Positions 1-9,629 of a stretch of DNA of 30,425 nt are shown piece by piece. The notes below the pieces were generated by a model. That model saw only the letters and a list, made by a program, of their open reading frames with translations, was not told where the DNA came from and made no database searches. The stretch is from positions 1 to 30,425 of the forward strand of contig JAYWAM010000251.1 in NCBI GenBank assembly GCA_043782425.1, given 5' to 3'. Each line of letters begins with the position of its first letter. The stretch's first letter is position 1. This stretch comes from JAYWAM01 sp043782425. Its GTDB lineage: Bacteria > Pseudomonadota > Gammaproteobacteria > Burkholderiales > Usitatibacteraceae. The position numbers and the translations under genes are program-made.

Positions 1-1088
1 CCGGCATTGAACAAATCGGTTTCCAAAAAAATCTGACCGTCGGTGATCGAGATGACGTTGGTCGGCACGAAAGCGGTGACGTCGCCAGCCTGGGTTTCAA
101 TGACCGGCAATGCGGTCAGTGAGCCGGTTTTGCCTAAGACGGCGCCCTTGGTGAATTTCGCGACATATTCTTCATTGACGCGCGCGGCACGCTCGAGCAG
201 ACGGCTGTGCAAATAAAACACGTCGCCGGGATACGCTTCACGGCCCGGCGGGCGGCGCAGCAGCAGCGATACCTGGCGGTAGGCCCAGGCTTGTTTGGTG
301 AGATCGTCATAAATAATGAGGGCATCGCGACCGCGATCACGAAAATACTCGCCCATGGTGCAGCCGGAGTAGGGGGCAATGAACTGCATTGCGGCCGACT
401 CCGAGGCGGTGGCGGCAACGACGATGGTGTAATCCATCGCGCCGAATTCTTCGAGCTTACGCACCACGTTTTTGACCGACGAGGCTTTCTGGCCGATGGC
501 GACGTAAATGCAAATCAGGTCTTTGCCTTTTTGGTTGATGATGGTGTCAATCGCAACTGCCGTCTTGCCGGTCTGGCGGTCGCCGATAATCAGCTCGCGT
601 TGGCCTCGACCGATAGGCACCATTGCATCAATCGCCTTGAGGCCGGTCTGCACCGGCTGCGAAACCGATTTACGCCAGATGACGCCGGGGGCGACCTTTT
701 CAATTACGTCGCGCTCTTTGGCGTTGATCGGGCCTTTGCCGTCAATCGGCTCACCGAGCGAATTCACTACGCGACCGATAAGCTCGGGGCCGATGGGCAC
801 ATCGAGCACGCGGCCGGTGCATTTCACCGTGTCGCCTTCGGAAATGTGTTCATACTCGCCCAGCACCACGGCGCCGACTGAGTCGCGTTCGAGATTCAAT
901 GCAAGGCCGAAAGTATTGCCGGGGAATTCCAGCATCTCGCCTTGCATGACATCGGACAGACCGTGAATGCGGCAAATGCCGTCGGTCACGGAAATGACCG
1001 TGCCTTCGTTGCGCTTTTCGGCGGCAACCTGAAGGTTCTGAATCTTTCCCTTGATCAGTTCACTGATTTCAGAGGGGTTGATCTGCAT
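1..1088 (-). CDS. atpA: ATP synthase F1 subunit alpha (3' end beyond window)
   Basis: Alpha subunit of the F1 catalytic head, which carries the non-catalytic nucleotide sites. Translation from the ATG at 1088 begins [16 protein letters not shown] and runs 362 codons to the left edge without a stop, so roughly the last 150 residues are missing. The Walker A motif GDRQTGKT lies at residues 169-176, the same numbering as the E. coli protein. The segment around the P-loop ([18 protein letters not shown]) and the later [21 protein letters not shown] stretch are typical alpha-subunit sequence. It is the last visible gene of the atpIBEFHA series, 49 nt after atpH; atpG, atpD and atpC presumably follow outside the window (inference). 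Confidence 0.98.
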   Translation of the reverse strand, partial: MQINPSEISELIKGKIQNLQVAAEKRNEGTVISVTDGICRIHGLSDVMQGEMLEFPGNTFGLALNLERDSVGAVVLGEYEHISEGDTVKCTGRVLDVPIGPELIGRVVNSLGEPIDGKGPINAKERDVIEKVAPGVIWRKSVSQPVQTGLKAIDAMVPIGRGQRELIIGDRQTGKTAVAIDTIINQKGKDLICIYVAIGQKASSVKNVVRKLEEFGAMDYTIVVAATASESAAMQFIAPYSGCTMGEYFRDRGRDALIIYDDLTKQAWAYRQVSLLLRRPPGREAYPGDVFYLHSRLLERAARVNEEYVAKFTKGAVLGKTGSLTALPVIETQAGDVTAFVPTNVISITDGQIFLETDLFNA

Positions 1089-1137
1089 TGCAATACTCCG
1101 CTTGGTTATTCGGTTATCAATTCGGTTTACAAACAGT

Positions 1138-1674
1138 TCAGTGCGTCAGCGCAATCGCCATTTGATCGAGCGTGTCGCGTGTGGAGGCGTGAATCACTTC
1201 ATCGCCGATCTGAATACGCACGCCGCCTATCAGGCTGGCGTCGATACTGACTTCGGCCTCGACGCGCCTGCCGTATTTTTTCGCCAGCGCCTGCACCAGA
1301 TCGTTCTTGTCGGCATCGGCCATAGGGAAGGCGCTGACAATATGCGCTTTCAGCATTTTGTCGTGCTCACGCATTAAGGCATCGAACTGCGCGCTGATGG
1401 GCGCCAGCAATACGGCGCGGTGATCTTCGATCAGCAGGTTGACGAGATTTTTCATCGCATCATTGAGTTTGCCCGCCGTTATGGAATGAAACAGTTCAGC
1501 CTTTTTCTGTGTCGAGACCTTGGGGTTGCCGAGCAATGCGGCCATCTGCGTATTGCCCGCCACGGCGGCAGCGAGCTGTAGCATGTCAGCCCAGCCTGCC
1601 AGGTTGTTGGCTTCGAGTGCGCTGCGAAACGCCGCCTGGGCGTAAGGGCGGGCGACCGTGATTAGCTCAGCCAT
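1138..1674 (-). CDS. atpH: ATP synthase F1 subunit delta
   Basis: Delta subunit (OSCP family), the peripheral-stalk protein that joins the top of F1 to the b subunits. The 178-residue product has the family length. It starts [16 protein letters not shown], the conserved N-terminal helix with the YA.A.F pattern, and ends with the typical DPSLIGG-like segment (here [22 protein letters not shown]) near residues 143-160. The ATG is immediately adjacent to the atpF stop codon, with no spacer, which suggests translational coupling; the ribosome-binding site would lie inside atpF. Confidence 0.97.
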   Translation of the reverse strand: MAELITVARPYAQAAFRSALEANNLAGWADMLQLAAAVAGNTQMAALLGNPKVSTQKKAELFHSITAGKLNDAMKNLVNLLIEDHRAVLLAPISAQFDALMREHDKMLKAHIVSAFPMADADKNDLVQALAKKYGRRVEAEVSIDASLIGGVRIQIGDEVIHASTRDTLDQMAIALTH

Positions 1675-2145
1675 TTAGAGTTGCGCCTTGAGTTGGCTTA
1701 GCATGTCGGCGTGCGCCTTGGCGTCTATCTCGCGCTCGAGAATTTTTTCCGCCCCGGCAACCGCGAGCACCGCAACCTGATCGCGCAACAGACTTTTTGC
1801 CTTGTTGATCTCCTGCCGAATTTGCTCTTGCGCGGCGGCAAGAATGCGCTCGGCCTCGGCCTTGGCGTGGGTTTTGGCTTCTTCGACAATCTGGTTGGCG
1901 CGCCGCTCGCTGTCGCTTGTCATGCCCTGGGCGCGCTCACGCGCTTCCTGTAGAGACGCTTCGCTACGGCGCTCGGCCTCGACCAGGGCGCGCTTGCCTT
2001 CTTCCCCGGCAGCCAGCCCATCGGCGATTTTTTTCTGGCGCTCTTCGATTTTGTTCATCAGCACCGGCCAGACGAAACGCGCGGTAATCCAGATAAAAAT
2101 GCCGAACGCGATGGTGACCGCAATTAGCGTGATATTGATGTTCAT
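1675..2145 (-). CDS. atpF: ATP synthase F0 subunit b
   Basis: Subunit b of the F0 sector, part of the peripheral stator stalk. The 156-residue product has one N-terminal membrane segment (about residues 3-26, ITLIAVTIAFGIFIWITARF) and then a long charged, alanine-rich helix that should form the coiled-coil dimer reaching to the delta subunit. The length matches the 156 residues of E. coli b. A GAGAG ribosome-binding site precedes the ATG, and the gene sits 31 nt downstream of atpE. Confidence 0.97.
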   Translation of the reverse strand: MNINITLIAVTIAFGIFIWITARFVWPVLMNKIEERQKKIADGLAAGEEGKRALVEAERRSEASLQEARERAQGMTSDSERRANQIVEEAKTHAKAEAERILAAAQEQIRQEINKAKSLLRDQVAVLAVAGAEKILEREIDAKAHADMLSQLKAQL

Positions 2146-2176
2146 TGCAACTCTCTGGCTTGGGTATGTGACGCGC

Positions 2177-2464
<288 letters not shown>

Positions 2465-2516
2465 CTACTTTCTACTTGAGGTTTATCGAAATTGCTTGAC
2501 AGTGATTAATGGTGCT

Positions 2517-3338
2517 CTAGTGGTGCTCGTGCGCCATCGACATATAAACGATAGTCAGCATCATGAAAATATATGCTTGTAGTAACACGATCAGAATATG
2601 GAAGATGGCCCAGCCCACAGTCAGCACGCCACCTAAAAGCGCGCCGACAATGCCGGTGGAGGCCCACAGGGCAAGCAGCAAGAAAATGATTTCGCCCGCG
2701 TACATGTTGCCGTAAAGCCGCAAGCTCTGCGACAGAGGCTTGGAGAGGTATTCGACCACGTTGAATAAAAAATTGAACGCAATAAGTAACGGCGACAGCC
2801 ATAACGGCTTGATGCCAAACGGTGTACAAAACAGTTCGTACATCCAGCCGCCCAGGCCCTTGATCTTGATGCTGTAGTAGATCATCAACACCCATACCGA
2901 CAACGCGAGTGCAAAGGTGGTGTTCACATCGGCGGTCGGGACGGCGCGCCACTGATGTCCATGCAGCGGTTTAACAATGAGGTGATCAATCAGGTCCGCC
3001 GGAATAAAATCCATGGCGTTCATGAGGAGCACCCAGACAAATACGGTAAGCGCCAGCGGGGCAATGAACTTGCGATCGCCCGGGAAAACGCCCTTTACCT
3101 GATCGTCAACAAAGCTGATGCATACCTCGACAAAAGCCTGACGTTTGTTCGGCACCCCGGCTGTGGCGCCACGCACGATCCACCAGAGGAAACCTATCCC
3201 CAGAACGCCCATCAATACCGCCATGACCAGGGTATCAACATGCAATGTCCAGAAAGAACCTTCGCTTAAGGGATGGGTAAAGAAGCCGAGATGATGATTG
3301 ATATACTCGGCGGGTGTCAGTTCTGCTGGGGAAGCCAT
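2517..3338 (-). CDS. atpB: ATP synthase F0 subunit a
   Basis: Membrane subunit a, which supplies the proton half-channels beside the c-ring. The 273-residue protein has about five or six hydrophobic segments. The essential arginine is Arg207 in [12 protein letters not shown], the equivalent of E. coli Arg210, and the [13 protein letters not shown] stretch just before it is family-typical. An AGGAAGAG ribosome-binding site precedes the ATG at 3338, 38 nt after atpI. The C-terminus is histidine-rich (AHEHH). Confidence 0.98.
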   Translation of the reverse strand: MASPAELTPAEYINHHLGFFTHPLSEGSFWTLHVDTLVMAVLMGVLGIGFLWWIVRGATAGVPNKRQAFVEVCISFVDDQVKGVFPGDRKFIAPLALTVFVWVLLMNAMDFIPADLIDHLIVKPLHGHQWRAVPTADVNTTFALALSVWVLMIYYSIKIKGLGGWMYELFCTPFGIKPLWLSPLLIAFNFLFNVVEYLSKPLSQSLRLYGNMYAGEIIFLLLALWASTGIVGALLGGVLTVGWAIFHILIVLLQAYIFMMLTIVYMSMAHEHH

Positions 3339-3376
3339 TGCTCTTCCTGATCCTGTCTGTGTATTGATATTGCGAA

Positions 3377-3772
3377 CTACTTGTTATGCTCAAAAAACGC
3401 CATCCGAGATAGCAGCACCGTGATAACGAAGGTTCCAAAAAAAATCAAGGGCACGACTTCTTTGTAGGCCGTCAACACCAGCCATAACTGCAGCACGATC
3501 AGGGCAATCTTGCTGGCTTCAGCGCGCACAAGTATTCTAATGGTGTTTCCGGCGGATTTAGCCTCGCTGCGCGAGGTCATTAATGCGAACACCAGGCCGG
3601 ACGATACGTTGATGAATCCGCCCAGCAACGCCGACGCTGCGCCGTGCAACCCTTCCCAGAAAACAGCAAACAGGGCAAGGGTAACGCTGGCGCCAACTTG
3701 CCACCAGAACACGGCTCGTGTTGGACTCCGTGTTTGACTGCCTGCTGGCTTACTCTTTACCAGGGAAATCAC
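3377..3772 (-). CDS. atpI: ATP synthase assembly protein I
   Basis: AtpI-type membrane protein encoded first in the atp operon. In other bacteria it helps assemble the c-ring or supply magnesium; the role here is by family inference. The product has four hydrophobic segments after a basic N-terminus ([15 protein letters not shown]) and ends [10 protein letters not shown]. The start is uncertain. The longest reading opens with TTG at 3793, only about two bases from the transcription start predicted from the upstream promoter, so the GTG at 3772, preceded by a G-rich ribosome-binding stretch, is preferred here. A GTG at 3784 is a third option. Confidence 0.85.
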   Translation of the reverse strand: MISLVKSKPAGSQTRSPTRAVFWWQVGASVTLALFAVFWEGLHGAASALLGGFINVSSGLVFALMTSRSEAKSAGNTIRILVRAEASKIALIVLQLWLVLTAYKEVVPLIFFGTFVITVLLSRMAFFEHNK

Positions 3773-3801
3773 ACCCAACCCCACCCCAAGCAAACCGTAT
3801 G

Positions 3802-3831
3802 ATTGTACTGTTTTTCGCCCATTTTGGTCAA
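3802..3831 (-). promoter_or_regulatory. Sigma70-type promoter of the atp operon
   Basis: On the minus strand TTGACC (3826-3831) is followed after 18 bases by TACAAT (3802-3807). It matches the consensus at five of six positions in each box and points into atpI, so it is the likely main promoter of atpIBEFHA. Transcription would start near 3795. Confidence 0.75.
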
Positions 3832-3844
3832 ATTATTTTGCAGT

Positions 3845-3866
3845 GCAGCATTGGCTCTGGTGCTGC
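3845..3866 (-). terminator. Weak hairpin after parB
   Basis: Fourteen bases past the parB stop there is a 6-bp inverted repeat (GCAGCA / TGCTGC) with a 10-base loop, followed by an A/T-rich stretch (TGCAAAATAATTT). It could partly separate the parB transcript from the atp promoter. The stem is short and the U-tract imperfect, so this is only a possible terminator. Confidence 0.3.
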
Positions 3867-3879
3867 GCGTTACGGCCCC

Positions 3880-4728
3880 TTAGCGCCGCAAAAGGGCGAC
3901 TATTTGGTCGAATTGCTCAAGGCTGCGGTAAGCCAGAGTCAGCGTACCTTTACCCTTCTTGCCAGACTTGATGGAAACTGTTGTGCCCAGCATTTCTGCC
4001 AGCTCGTCTTGTAGCCGCCGCGTGTCCGCGTCAATTCGCCTGACCGTTTTGGGCTGTGGCGTGCCTGACGCTACGCGAACCAGGCGCTCGGTTTCGCGCA
4101 CCGATAGTTGCTTGGCAACAACCTGGCCGGCGATTTCCACTTGGCGTGACTTGGCTAGGCCAAGCAGGGCGCGCGCATGGCCCATGTCGAGCTGGCCTTC
4201 CATCACCAGATCCTGCACCGCCTTGGATAGCTCAAGCAGGCGCAACAGGTTGGTCACGGCGCTGCGTGAACGGCCGACCGCCTTGGCAGCCTCTTCGTGC
4301 GTGAGCTTGAATTCATTGACGAGACGCTGGATGCCCGCCGCCTCTTCCATGGCGTTCAGGTCTTCGCGCTGTATGTTTTCGATAAGCCCTATGGCGAGCG
4401 CCGCATCATCGCTAACCTGGCGGATGATGACAGGCACCTCAGCCAGGCCGGCCATTTTGGCGGCACGCCAGCGACGTTCACCCGCGAGTATTTCATACTG
4501 CCCGGCGTTGAGCGGTCGCACCAGGATGGGCTGGATCACACCGCGCGCTTTAATTGAATCGGCCAGCTCGGCGAGCGCCTCCTGACTCATGCGCGTACGC
4601 GGCTGATACTTGCCGGGCTTGAGGGCGGCTAGCGTTAACGTGCCGAGTTGCTCGCCTTGTTTAGCCTGCTCTCTGTCACCGCCGAGCAGCGCGTCTAGCC
4701 CGCGGCCTAGCCCTTTTTGTTTGATCAT
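3880..4728 (-). CDS. parB: Chromosome partitioning protein ParB
   Basis: CTP-dependent DNA clamp that loads at parS sites and spreads to organise and segregate the origin region. The 282-residue protein shows the full family layout: an N-terminal ParA-contact segment KGLGRGLDALLGG (residues 5-17), the CTP-binding GERRWRA patch (83-89), the ENIQREDLN motif (117-125), a helix-turn-helix (about 142-165, THEEAAKAVGRSRSAVTNLL), and a C-terminal dimerisation domain. The ATG overlaps the parA stop as ATGA, with AAAGG upstream, so the pair is translationally coupled. Its expected targets are the two parS sites between mnmE and mnmG. Confidence 0.98.
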   Translation of the reverse strand: MIKQKGLGRGLDALLGGDREQAKQGEQLGTLTLAALKPGKYQPRTRMSQEALAELADSIKARGVIQPILVRPLNAGQYEILAGERRWRAAKMAGLAEVPVIIRQVSDDAALAIGLIENIQREDLNAMEEAAGIQRLVNEFKLTHEEAAKAVGRSRSAVTNLLRLLELSKAVQDLVMEGQLDMGHARALLGLAKSRQVEIAGQVVAKQLSVRETERLVRVASGTPQPKTVRRIDADTRRLQDELAEMLGTTVSIKSGKKGKGTLTLAYRSLEQFDQIVALLRR

Positions 4729-5513
4729 GCTGTGACCTTTTCTTTGACCGGCATGCCTTGTCTGGCGAGCAGCTCTCTGGCAAAAGCCAGGTGCGCGAGC
4801 GCACCCCTCGAGGTGGGGTCATGCAAAATCACCGGACGGCCGAAGCTGGGCGCCTCGGCGATGCGAATGTTGCGTGGAATGACGGTATCGAAAACCTTGT
4901 TGCCGTAGTGTTTCTTGATTTCGTCAGAGACCTGCTGCGTCAGCATGGAGCGCGGGTCGTACATGGTGCGCACCAGCGCCTCTATTTCGATCTTGGCGTT
5001 GAGGTTGCTCTTTACTTTGCGCAGCGTGCCAACCAGATCACTCAAGCCTTCGAGCGCGTAGTACTCGCACTGCATGGGAATGATGACCGAATCTGCCGCA
5101 GTAAAGCCATTGACGGTGAGCATATTCAGCGCAGGCGGGGAGTCGATCACAATGAAGTCGTAATTGCCTTTCACCGGCGCCAGCGCATCCATCAAGCGAA
5201 ATTCGCGGCGCTCGATGTTAATCAACTCAATTTCTGCGCCCGCCAAGTCACGGTTGGCGGGGATCACGTCATAATTACCTTCGGTTTGCACCGCAGATTC
5301 GGCGGCGCCGTGCTCGCCCAGCAGTATGCTGTAGACCGTTTTGTCTACCGCGCTCTTGTCGACGCCGCTACCGGTGGTCGCATTGCCCTGTGGATCTAGA
5401 TCGATCATGAGAACGCGCTTACCGTAGTGCGCCAGGCTGGCGCTAAGATTCACGGCGATGGAAGTTTTTCCCACGCCGCCTTTTTGGTTTGCCACTGCAA
5501 AAACCTTGGCCAT
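4725..5513 (-). CDS. parA: Chromosome partitioning ATPase ParA (Soj)
   Basis: Deviant Walker ATPase that binds nucleoid DNA as an ATP dimer and drives movement of ParB-parS complexes. The 262-residue chain begins [10 protein letters not shown] and carries the deviant Walker A KGGVGKTS at residues 11-18, with the signature lysine at 11 and catalytic lysine at 16. The Walker B region is FIVIDSPPALN. The length and the absence of an N-terminal helix-turn-helix fit a chromosomal rather than a plasmid ParA. An AAGGCGG ribosome-binding site lies in the end of rsmG; the ATG shares one base with the rsmG stop, and the 3' end overlaps parB by four bases. Confidence 0.98.
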   Translation of the reverse strand: MAKVFAVANQKGGVGKTSIAVNLSASLAHYGKRVLMIDLDPQGNATTGSGVDKSAVDKTVYSILLGEHGAAESAVQTEGNYDVIPANRDLAGAEIELINIERREFRLMDALAPVKGNYDFIVIDSPPALNMLTVNGFTAADSVIIPMQCEYYALEGLSDLVGTLRKVKSNLNAKIEIEALVRTMYDPRSMLTQQVSDEIKKHYGNKVFDTVIPRNIRIAEAPSFGRPVILHDPTSRGALAHLAFARELLARQGMPVKEKVTA

Positions 5514-6151
5514 TATGCCGCCTTAAGTGTTGCTTTAAGAAAAACCAGATGACGCTTGGCGTCGAGCGTGGGCACCTTGAGCTCCACAACACTTGCGACA
5601 CGATGCGTTGTCGGCACTTTGGCTATTTCCTCGAAAGGGTGCACGCCTTTCATGGCAAGCAACTCGCCGTCAGGTGCGACCAGGTGGGCGGACTGAATGA
5701 CAAAATCGGAAAGTTCGGAAAACGCGCGCGATACCACCACATCAAATTTCTTGTCCGGGCGCCACGCTTCGACGCGCTCGCACACGACTTCGCAATGCGT
5801 AAGCCCGAGTTGCGCTTTTGCTTCCAGCAAAAAGGCGGTCTTTTTTTGAATACTATCAAGTAGCGTTACGCGTAAATCGGGCCGCGCAATGGCGAGCGGT
5901 ATGCCGGGAAGGCCGGCGCCTGAACCGACATCGAGCAAGGTTTTCTTGTTCTCAATATGGGGAAGCAACGAAAGACTGTCGAGTACATGCAAGCCCACCA
6001 TACGCAGCGGCTCGCGCACGGCAGTGAGGTTATGTACGCGATTCCATTTTTCGATGAGGTGTATGTATGCAATCAGCCGGGCCTGTGTTTCAGCAGATAA
6101 AGGCAGGCCCATTGCCGATAATCCTTCGGCCAGCTTGGTTTCTAGTGTCAT
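5513..6151 (-). CDS. rsmG: 16S rRNA (guanine527-N7)-methyltransferase
   Basis: SAM-dependent methyltransferase (formerly GidB) that modifies G527 of 16S rRNA; its loss gives low-level streptomycin resistance in other bacteria. The 212-residue protein contains [13 protein letters not shown] (residues 35-47) and the SAM-binding motif [15 protein letters not shown] (74-88), both characteristic of the family. The ATG overlaps the mnmG stop (ATGA) and the stop shares a base with the parA start. The mnmG-rsmG-parA-parB order is a classic origin-proximal arrangement. Confidence 0.97.
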   Translation of the reverse strand: MTLETKLAEGLSAMGLPLSAETQARLIAYIHLIEKWNRVHNLTAVREPLRMVGLHVLDSLSLLPHIENKKTLLDVGSGAGLPGIPLAIARPDLRVTLLDSIQKKTAFLLEAKAQLGLTHCEVVCERVEAWRPDKKFDVVVSRAFSELSDFVIQSAHLVAPDGELLAMKGVHPFEEIAKVPTTHRVASVVELKVPTLDAKRHLVFLKATLKAA

Positions 6152-8049
6152 GCGATTTTTTGTTCCGTGGCCTGCGCTAAGGAGCGGCGTTTTAAGTGAA
6201 CCAGCAAGAGCGAAATTGCCGCAGGCGTAATGCCCTGCATACGCGCTGCCTGGCCGATGGTTTCCGGTTTGTACTGATTAAGTTTTTGCTGCACTTCTTT
6301 TGAAAGTCCGCGCACCTGGGCATAGTCAATTCCGCTCGGTAGCCGCAGATCCTCTTGCGCCAGTTGACGCTCTATCTCACCTTTTTGGCGCTCGATATAG
6401 CCTGCATACTTGGCCGCAATTTCTACCTGCTCAGCAACCGTGGCATCTACAACCCCATTATCAGCATTGGTAAGCGTCAATAGTGAGTCGTAACTGACGT
6501 TGGGGCGACGCAGAAGATCAAAGTAGGAGTACTCGCGCTCCATAGCGACACCCAGCACGCGAAGCTGATCTTCCAGGGGAACCTTGCCGGGCTGCACCCA
6601 GGTGGATTTTAGGCGCGCGCTTTCGCGCGCGACCGCCTTGCGCTTCGCGCAAAACGCATCCCAACGAACATCATCAACAAGGCCGAGTTTGCGGCCCACC
6701 TCGGTGAGACGCGCGTCGGCGTTGTCTTCGCGCAACTGCAAGCGGTATTCGGCACGGCTGGTAAACATACGATAAGGCTCGGAAACACCGCGCGTGATGA
6801 GATCATCGACCAATACGCCCAGATAGGCTTCATCGCGCCGCGGGCTCCAGTCCGCTTCGCCCCTGGCTGACAGCGCGGCGTTGACTCCTGCCAACAAGCC
6901 TTGCGCCGCAGCCTCTTCGTAGCCCGTGGTTCCATTGATCTGTCCGGCAAAAAACAAACCCGAAAGCGCCTTGGTCTCTAGCGTCGATTTCAGCGCGCGC
7001 GGATCGAAGTAGTCGTATTCGATGGCATAGCCTGGGCGTAGTATGTGTGCGTTTTCAAGGCCAGGGATAGTACGCACCAGATTCAATTGCACGTCAAAGG
7101 GCAAGCTGGTTGAAATGCCGTTCGGGTAATACTCGTTGGTGGTTAAGCCTTCGGGTTCGAGAAAAATTTGATGGCTGGTTTTATCGGCGAAACGATGAAT
7201 CTTGTCTTCAATGGAGGGGCAATAGCGCGGGCCTACGCCTTCGATCACCCCCGTGAACATGGGCGAGCGATCCAGACCGGCGCGGATTGCATCATGGGTT
7301 TGCGCGTTGGTGTGGGTAATCCAGCAGGAGACCTGCTGCGGATGCATAGCGCGCGCGCCGAGAAAAGAAAACACCGGCGTAGGCGCATCCCCAGGCTGTT
7401 CGGTCAGCTTGGAAAAATCGATGCTGCGCCCGTCGATGCGCGGCGGTGTACCTGTCTTGAGCCTGCCGACCGGAAGACTCATTTCGCGCAAGCGCTGCGA
7501 CAGCGTAATTGAGGCAGGATCACCGGCGCGCCCGGCTGCATAATTATTCAAGCCGACATGAATCTTTCCACCCAGGAAAGTCCCGGCGGTGAGCACCACG
7601 GCTTGCGCATGGAAACGCAGGCCGATGGCGGTCACTGCGCCAATCACCCTGTCGCCTTGCACTATCAGATCGTCTACGGCCTGTTGGAAAAGCCATAAAT
7701 TAGCTTGGTTTTCCAGCCGCTTACGGATCGCAGCCCGGTAAAGCACACGATCTGCCTGCGCGCGAGTGGCGCGCACTGCCGGGCCTTTGCTGGCGTTGAG
7801 GGTGCGGAACTGGATACCCGCTTCATCGGTGGCCAACGCCATAGCGCCGCCTAGCGCGTCGATTTCCCTCACCAGGTGGCCCTTGCCTATGCCGCCGATG
7901 GAAGGGTTACACGACATTTGACCGAGGGTTTCTATGGCGTGCGTCAGCAACAAAGTTCGGGCGCCAGCGCGCGCAGCAGCCAGCGCGGCTTCGGTACCAG
8001 CGTGCCCGCCGCCCACTACTATCACGTCAAATTTGTTCGGAAAGTCCAC
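6148..8049 (-). CDS. mnmG: tRNA uridine-5-carboxymethylaminomethyl modification enzyme MnmG
   Basis: FAD-dependent partner of MnmE (formerly GidA) that installs the cmnm5 group at wobble uridine 34 of certain tRNAs. From the chosen GTG start at 8049 the protein is 633 residues, close to the 629 of E. coli. It opens [18 protein letters not shown], with the FAD dinucleotide-binding loop at 13-18, followed by [13 protein letters not shown] containing conserved Cys47. The reading frame extends upstream to a TTG at 8109, but that 20-residue extension does not resemble the family. No strong ribosome-binding site is visible at either start. mnmG is separated from mnmE by the parS-bearing gap, and its stop overlaps rsmG. 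Confidence 0.96.
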   Translation of the reverse strand: MDFPNKFDVIVVGGGHAGTEAALAAARAGARTLLLTHAIETLGQMSCNPSIGGIGKGHLVREIDALGGAMALATDEAGIQFRTLNASKGPAVRATRAQADRVLYRAAIRKRLENQANLWLFQQAVDDLIVQGDRVIGAVTAIGLRFHAQAVVLTAGTFLGGKIHVGLNNYAAGRAGDPASITLSQRLREMSLPVGRLKTGTPPRIDGRSIDFSKLTEQPGDAPTPVFSFLGARAMHPQQVSCWITHTNAQTHDAIRAGLDRSPMFTGVIEGVGPRYCPSIEDKIHRFADKTSHQIFLEPEGLTTNEYYPNGISTSLPFDVQLNLVRTIPGLENAHILRPGYAIEYDYFDPRALKSTLETKALSGLFFAGQINGTTGYEEAAAQGLLAGVNAALSARGEADWSPRRDEAYLGVLVDDLITRGVSEPYRMFTSRAEYRLQLREDNADARLTEVGRKLGLVDDVRWDAFCAKRKAVARESARLKSTWVQPGKVPLEDQLRVLGVAMEREYSYFDLLRRPNVSYDSLLTLTNADNGVVDATVAEQVEIAAKYAGYIERQKGEIERQLAQEDLRLPSGIDYAQVRGLSKEVQQKLNQYKPETIGQAARMQGITPAAISLLLVHLKRRSLAQATEQKIA

Positions 8050-8132
8050 GTCTGGCCTGTCGCAAGTCAGAAAAAACCAAGAGGCGAATTTTACGGGAAA
8101 AGCACGCAAAAGCCTATTGAAGAAGTTGGTAA

Positions 8133-8148
8133 TGTTTCACGTGAAACA
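8133..8148. promoter_or_regulatory. parS: parS site 1 (perfect palindrome)
   Basis: TGTTTCACGTGAAACA is a perfect 16-bp palindrome and matches the broadly conserved bacterial parS consensus. It lies between mnmE and mnmG, about 3.4 kb from parB and about 4 kb from the probable origin. Confidence 0.95.
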
Positions 8149-8180
8149 ATATCGCCTGGCGTTGCTTAGGCAAAAACCGA

Positions 8181-8196
8181 TGTTTCACGTGGAACA
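8181..8196. promoter_or_regulatory. parS: parS site 2
   Basis: TGTTTCACGTGGAACA is the classic parS form, with one asymmetric base pair compared with site 1. Its start is 48 bp from that of site 1, and it ends one base before the mnmE stop codon. Confidence 0.95.
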
Positions 8197-8197
8197 G

Positions 8198-9538
8198 TCA
8201 CTTCCCTATGCAGAAGCGACTGAAAACCTCTCCCAGCAAATCATCTGAGGTGAACTCGCCGGTGATGGTCGAAAGTTCTGTCTGCGCCAAACGCAACTCT
8301 TCCGCGAAAAGCTCCAACTGTTCGGTGTGGCTGTTGGCGGCGCTCAAGTGGGCGGCAGCCTGGCGCAGCGCGCTCAAGTGGCGCGCGCGCGCCATAAAAA
8401 CCCCTTCACCTGACGCTTGCCAGCCTGCGGTTTCCAAAAGCCACGCCCTGAGCAAGTCAACCCCCTCTCCGGATAATGCTGAGACGCCTATCCTGGCGTT
8501 GCTTTGCTCGCGGTTTATGGCGGCTTTTTGCCCGTGCAAATCAATCTTATTGTAGATCCAGGCCACGGGCGGAGAGGCTGGCAGGCGCTTGAGAATTTGT
8601 GCTTCCTGCTCTCCCGCCGCTTCACCCGCTTCCGTTATCAATAGCACGGCGTCGGCATTGTGCACGGCGCTCCAGGTTCTTTCTATACCGATTTTTTCGA
8701 CCGCATCGTCCGTTTCTCGCAAGCCCGCGGTGTCGATCAGATGCATGGGAACCCCTTGCAGCGCAATGCTCGCGCGCACTGGGTCGCGCGTTGTGCCGGG
8801 TATCGCTGTCACTATCGCCACTTCATCCCCCGCCAAGCGGTTGAGCAGGCTCGACTTGCCGACATTGGGACGACCGATCAAGGCGACACTCAGTCCATCA
8901 CGCAATATCGCCCCCTGCTTCGCTGCGCCAAACAACGCATCGAGTTGATAGCGTAAGGCAGCCAGTTGTCTCTGCTGCATAGCGCGATCCGCCGTATCAA
9001 TTTCTTCTTCGGGAAAGTCTATACATGCCTCGATATACATGCGCAGCTCGATCAAGCCTTGCACCAGCGCATTGACGCGTTGCGAAAACTCGCCCACCAG
9101 GGAGCGCGCAGCACTGTGAACTGCCTGTGCGCTGGCGGCATCAATCAGATCCGCAACGCTCTCTGCCTGCGCCAGATCGAGTTTGTCGTTGAGGAAGGCG
9201 CGGTGCGTGAACTCTCCGGGCTGCGCCAATCTCGCCCCCAATTCGATGCAGCGCTGTAACAGGAGCTGTAACACGGCATTGCCGCCGTGCCCCTGTAGCT
9301 CAATGACATCTTCGCCGGTGAAGGATTGAGGCGCCACAAAATACAAGGCAAGGCCCTGGTCCAGCGGCGCGGCGCTGGCATCGCGAAAAGTGCACAGGGT
9401 GGCGCATCGTGGCTCGAGCGCCTTGCCGGTCAACGCGCGCGCAAGCTGCTGAAGGTTTCTGCCGGAAATACGCACCACTCCGATGCCTGCGCGCCCAGGC
9501 GCGGTGGCGATTGCAGCGATGGTGTCTATGGAGGCCAT
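8198..9538 (-). CDS. mnmE: tRNA modification GTPase MnmE
   Basis: GTPase (formerly TrmE) that works with MnmG in wobble-uridine modification using a formyl-folate donor. The 446-residue protein has an N-terminal folate-binding domain (residues 1-120), helical regions, and an inserted G domain: G1 GRPNVGKS at 222-229, G2 GTTRD at 248-252, G3 DTAGLRET at 269-276, and an NKID G4. It ends in the diagnostic FCIGK with catalytic Cys444. The ATG at 9538 has a nearby AGG. It lies 89 nt downstream of yidC; the stop sits beside parS site 2. Confidence 0.98.
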   Translation of the reverse strand: MASIDTIAAIATAPGRAGIGVVRISGRNLQQLARALTGKALEPRCATLCTFRDASAAPLDQGLALYFVAPQSFTGEDVIELQGHGGNAVLQLLLQRCIELGARLAQPGEFTHRAFLNDKLDLAQAESVADLIDAASAQAVHSAARSLVGEFSQRVNALVQGLIELRMYIEACIDFPEEEIDTADRAMQQRQLAALRYQLDALFGAAKQGAILRDGLSVALIGRPNVGKSSLLNRLAGDEVAIVTAIPGTTRDPVRASIALQGVPMHLIDTAGLRETDDAVEKIGIERTWSAVHNADAVLLITEAGEAAGEQEAQILKRLPASPPVAWIYNKIDLHGQKAAINREQSNARIGVSALSGEGVDLLRAWLLETAGWQASGEGVFMARARHLSALRQAAAHLSAANSHTEQLELFAEELRLAQTELSTITGEFTSDDLLGEVFSRFCIGK

Positions 9539-9584
9539 GTGCCTATCTTAGCGGATACACGACAAGTGCATGCTTGAATGACAA

Positions 9585-9629
9585 CGCGCCGTAGATGCGG
9601 CGCGCCGTAGCGGAAACGTCAGACGTTTC
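9585..9629 (-). terminator. Tandem hairpins after yidC
   Basis: Two inverted repeats follow or overlap the yidC stop. One is a 7-bp stem GAAACGT/ACGTTTC at 9613-9629 with a three-base loop. The other is a 7-bp GC-rich stem CGCGCCG/CGGCGCG at 9585-9604 with a six-base loop. Neither has a proper U-tract on the minus strand, so partial termination or a 3'-end stabiliser is more likely than a full stop. Confidence 0.35.

Noticed and set aside
207..881. A 224-codon open frame on the plus strand inside atpA
   Set aside because: It is antisense to highly conserved atpA sequence with intact motifs and shows no family features.
2506..2952. A 148-codon frame overlapping atpB on the same strand
   Set aside because: It is a shifted frame of atpB, and the atpB frame carries the conserved Arg207 region.
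8050..8109. N-terminal extension of mnmG from a TTG at 8109
   Set aside because: The extra residues do not match the family, which begins just before the FAD-binding loop; GTG at 8049 fits better.
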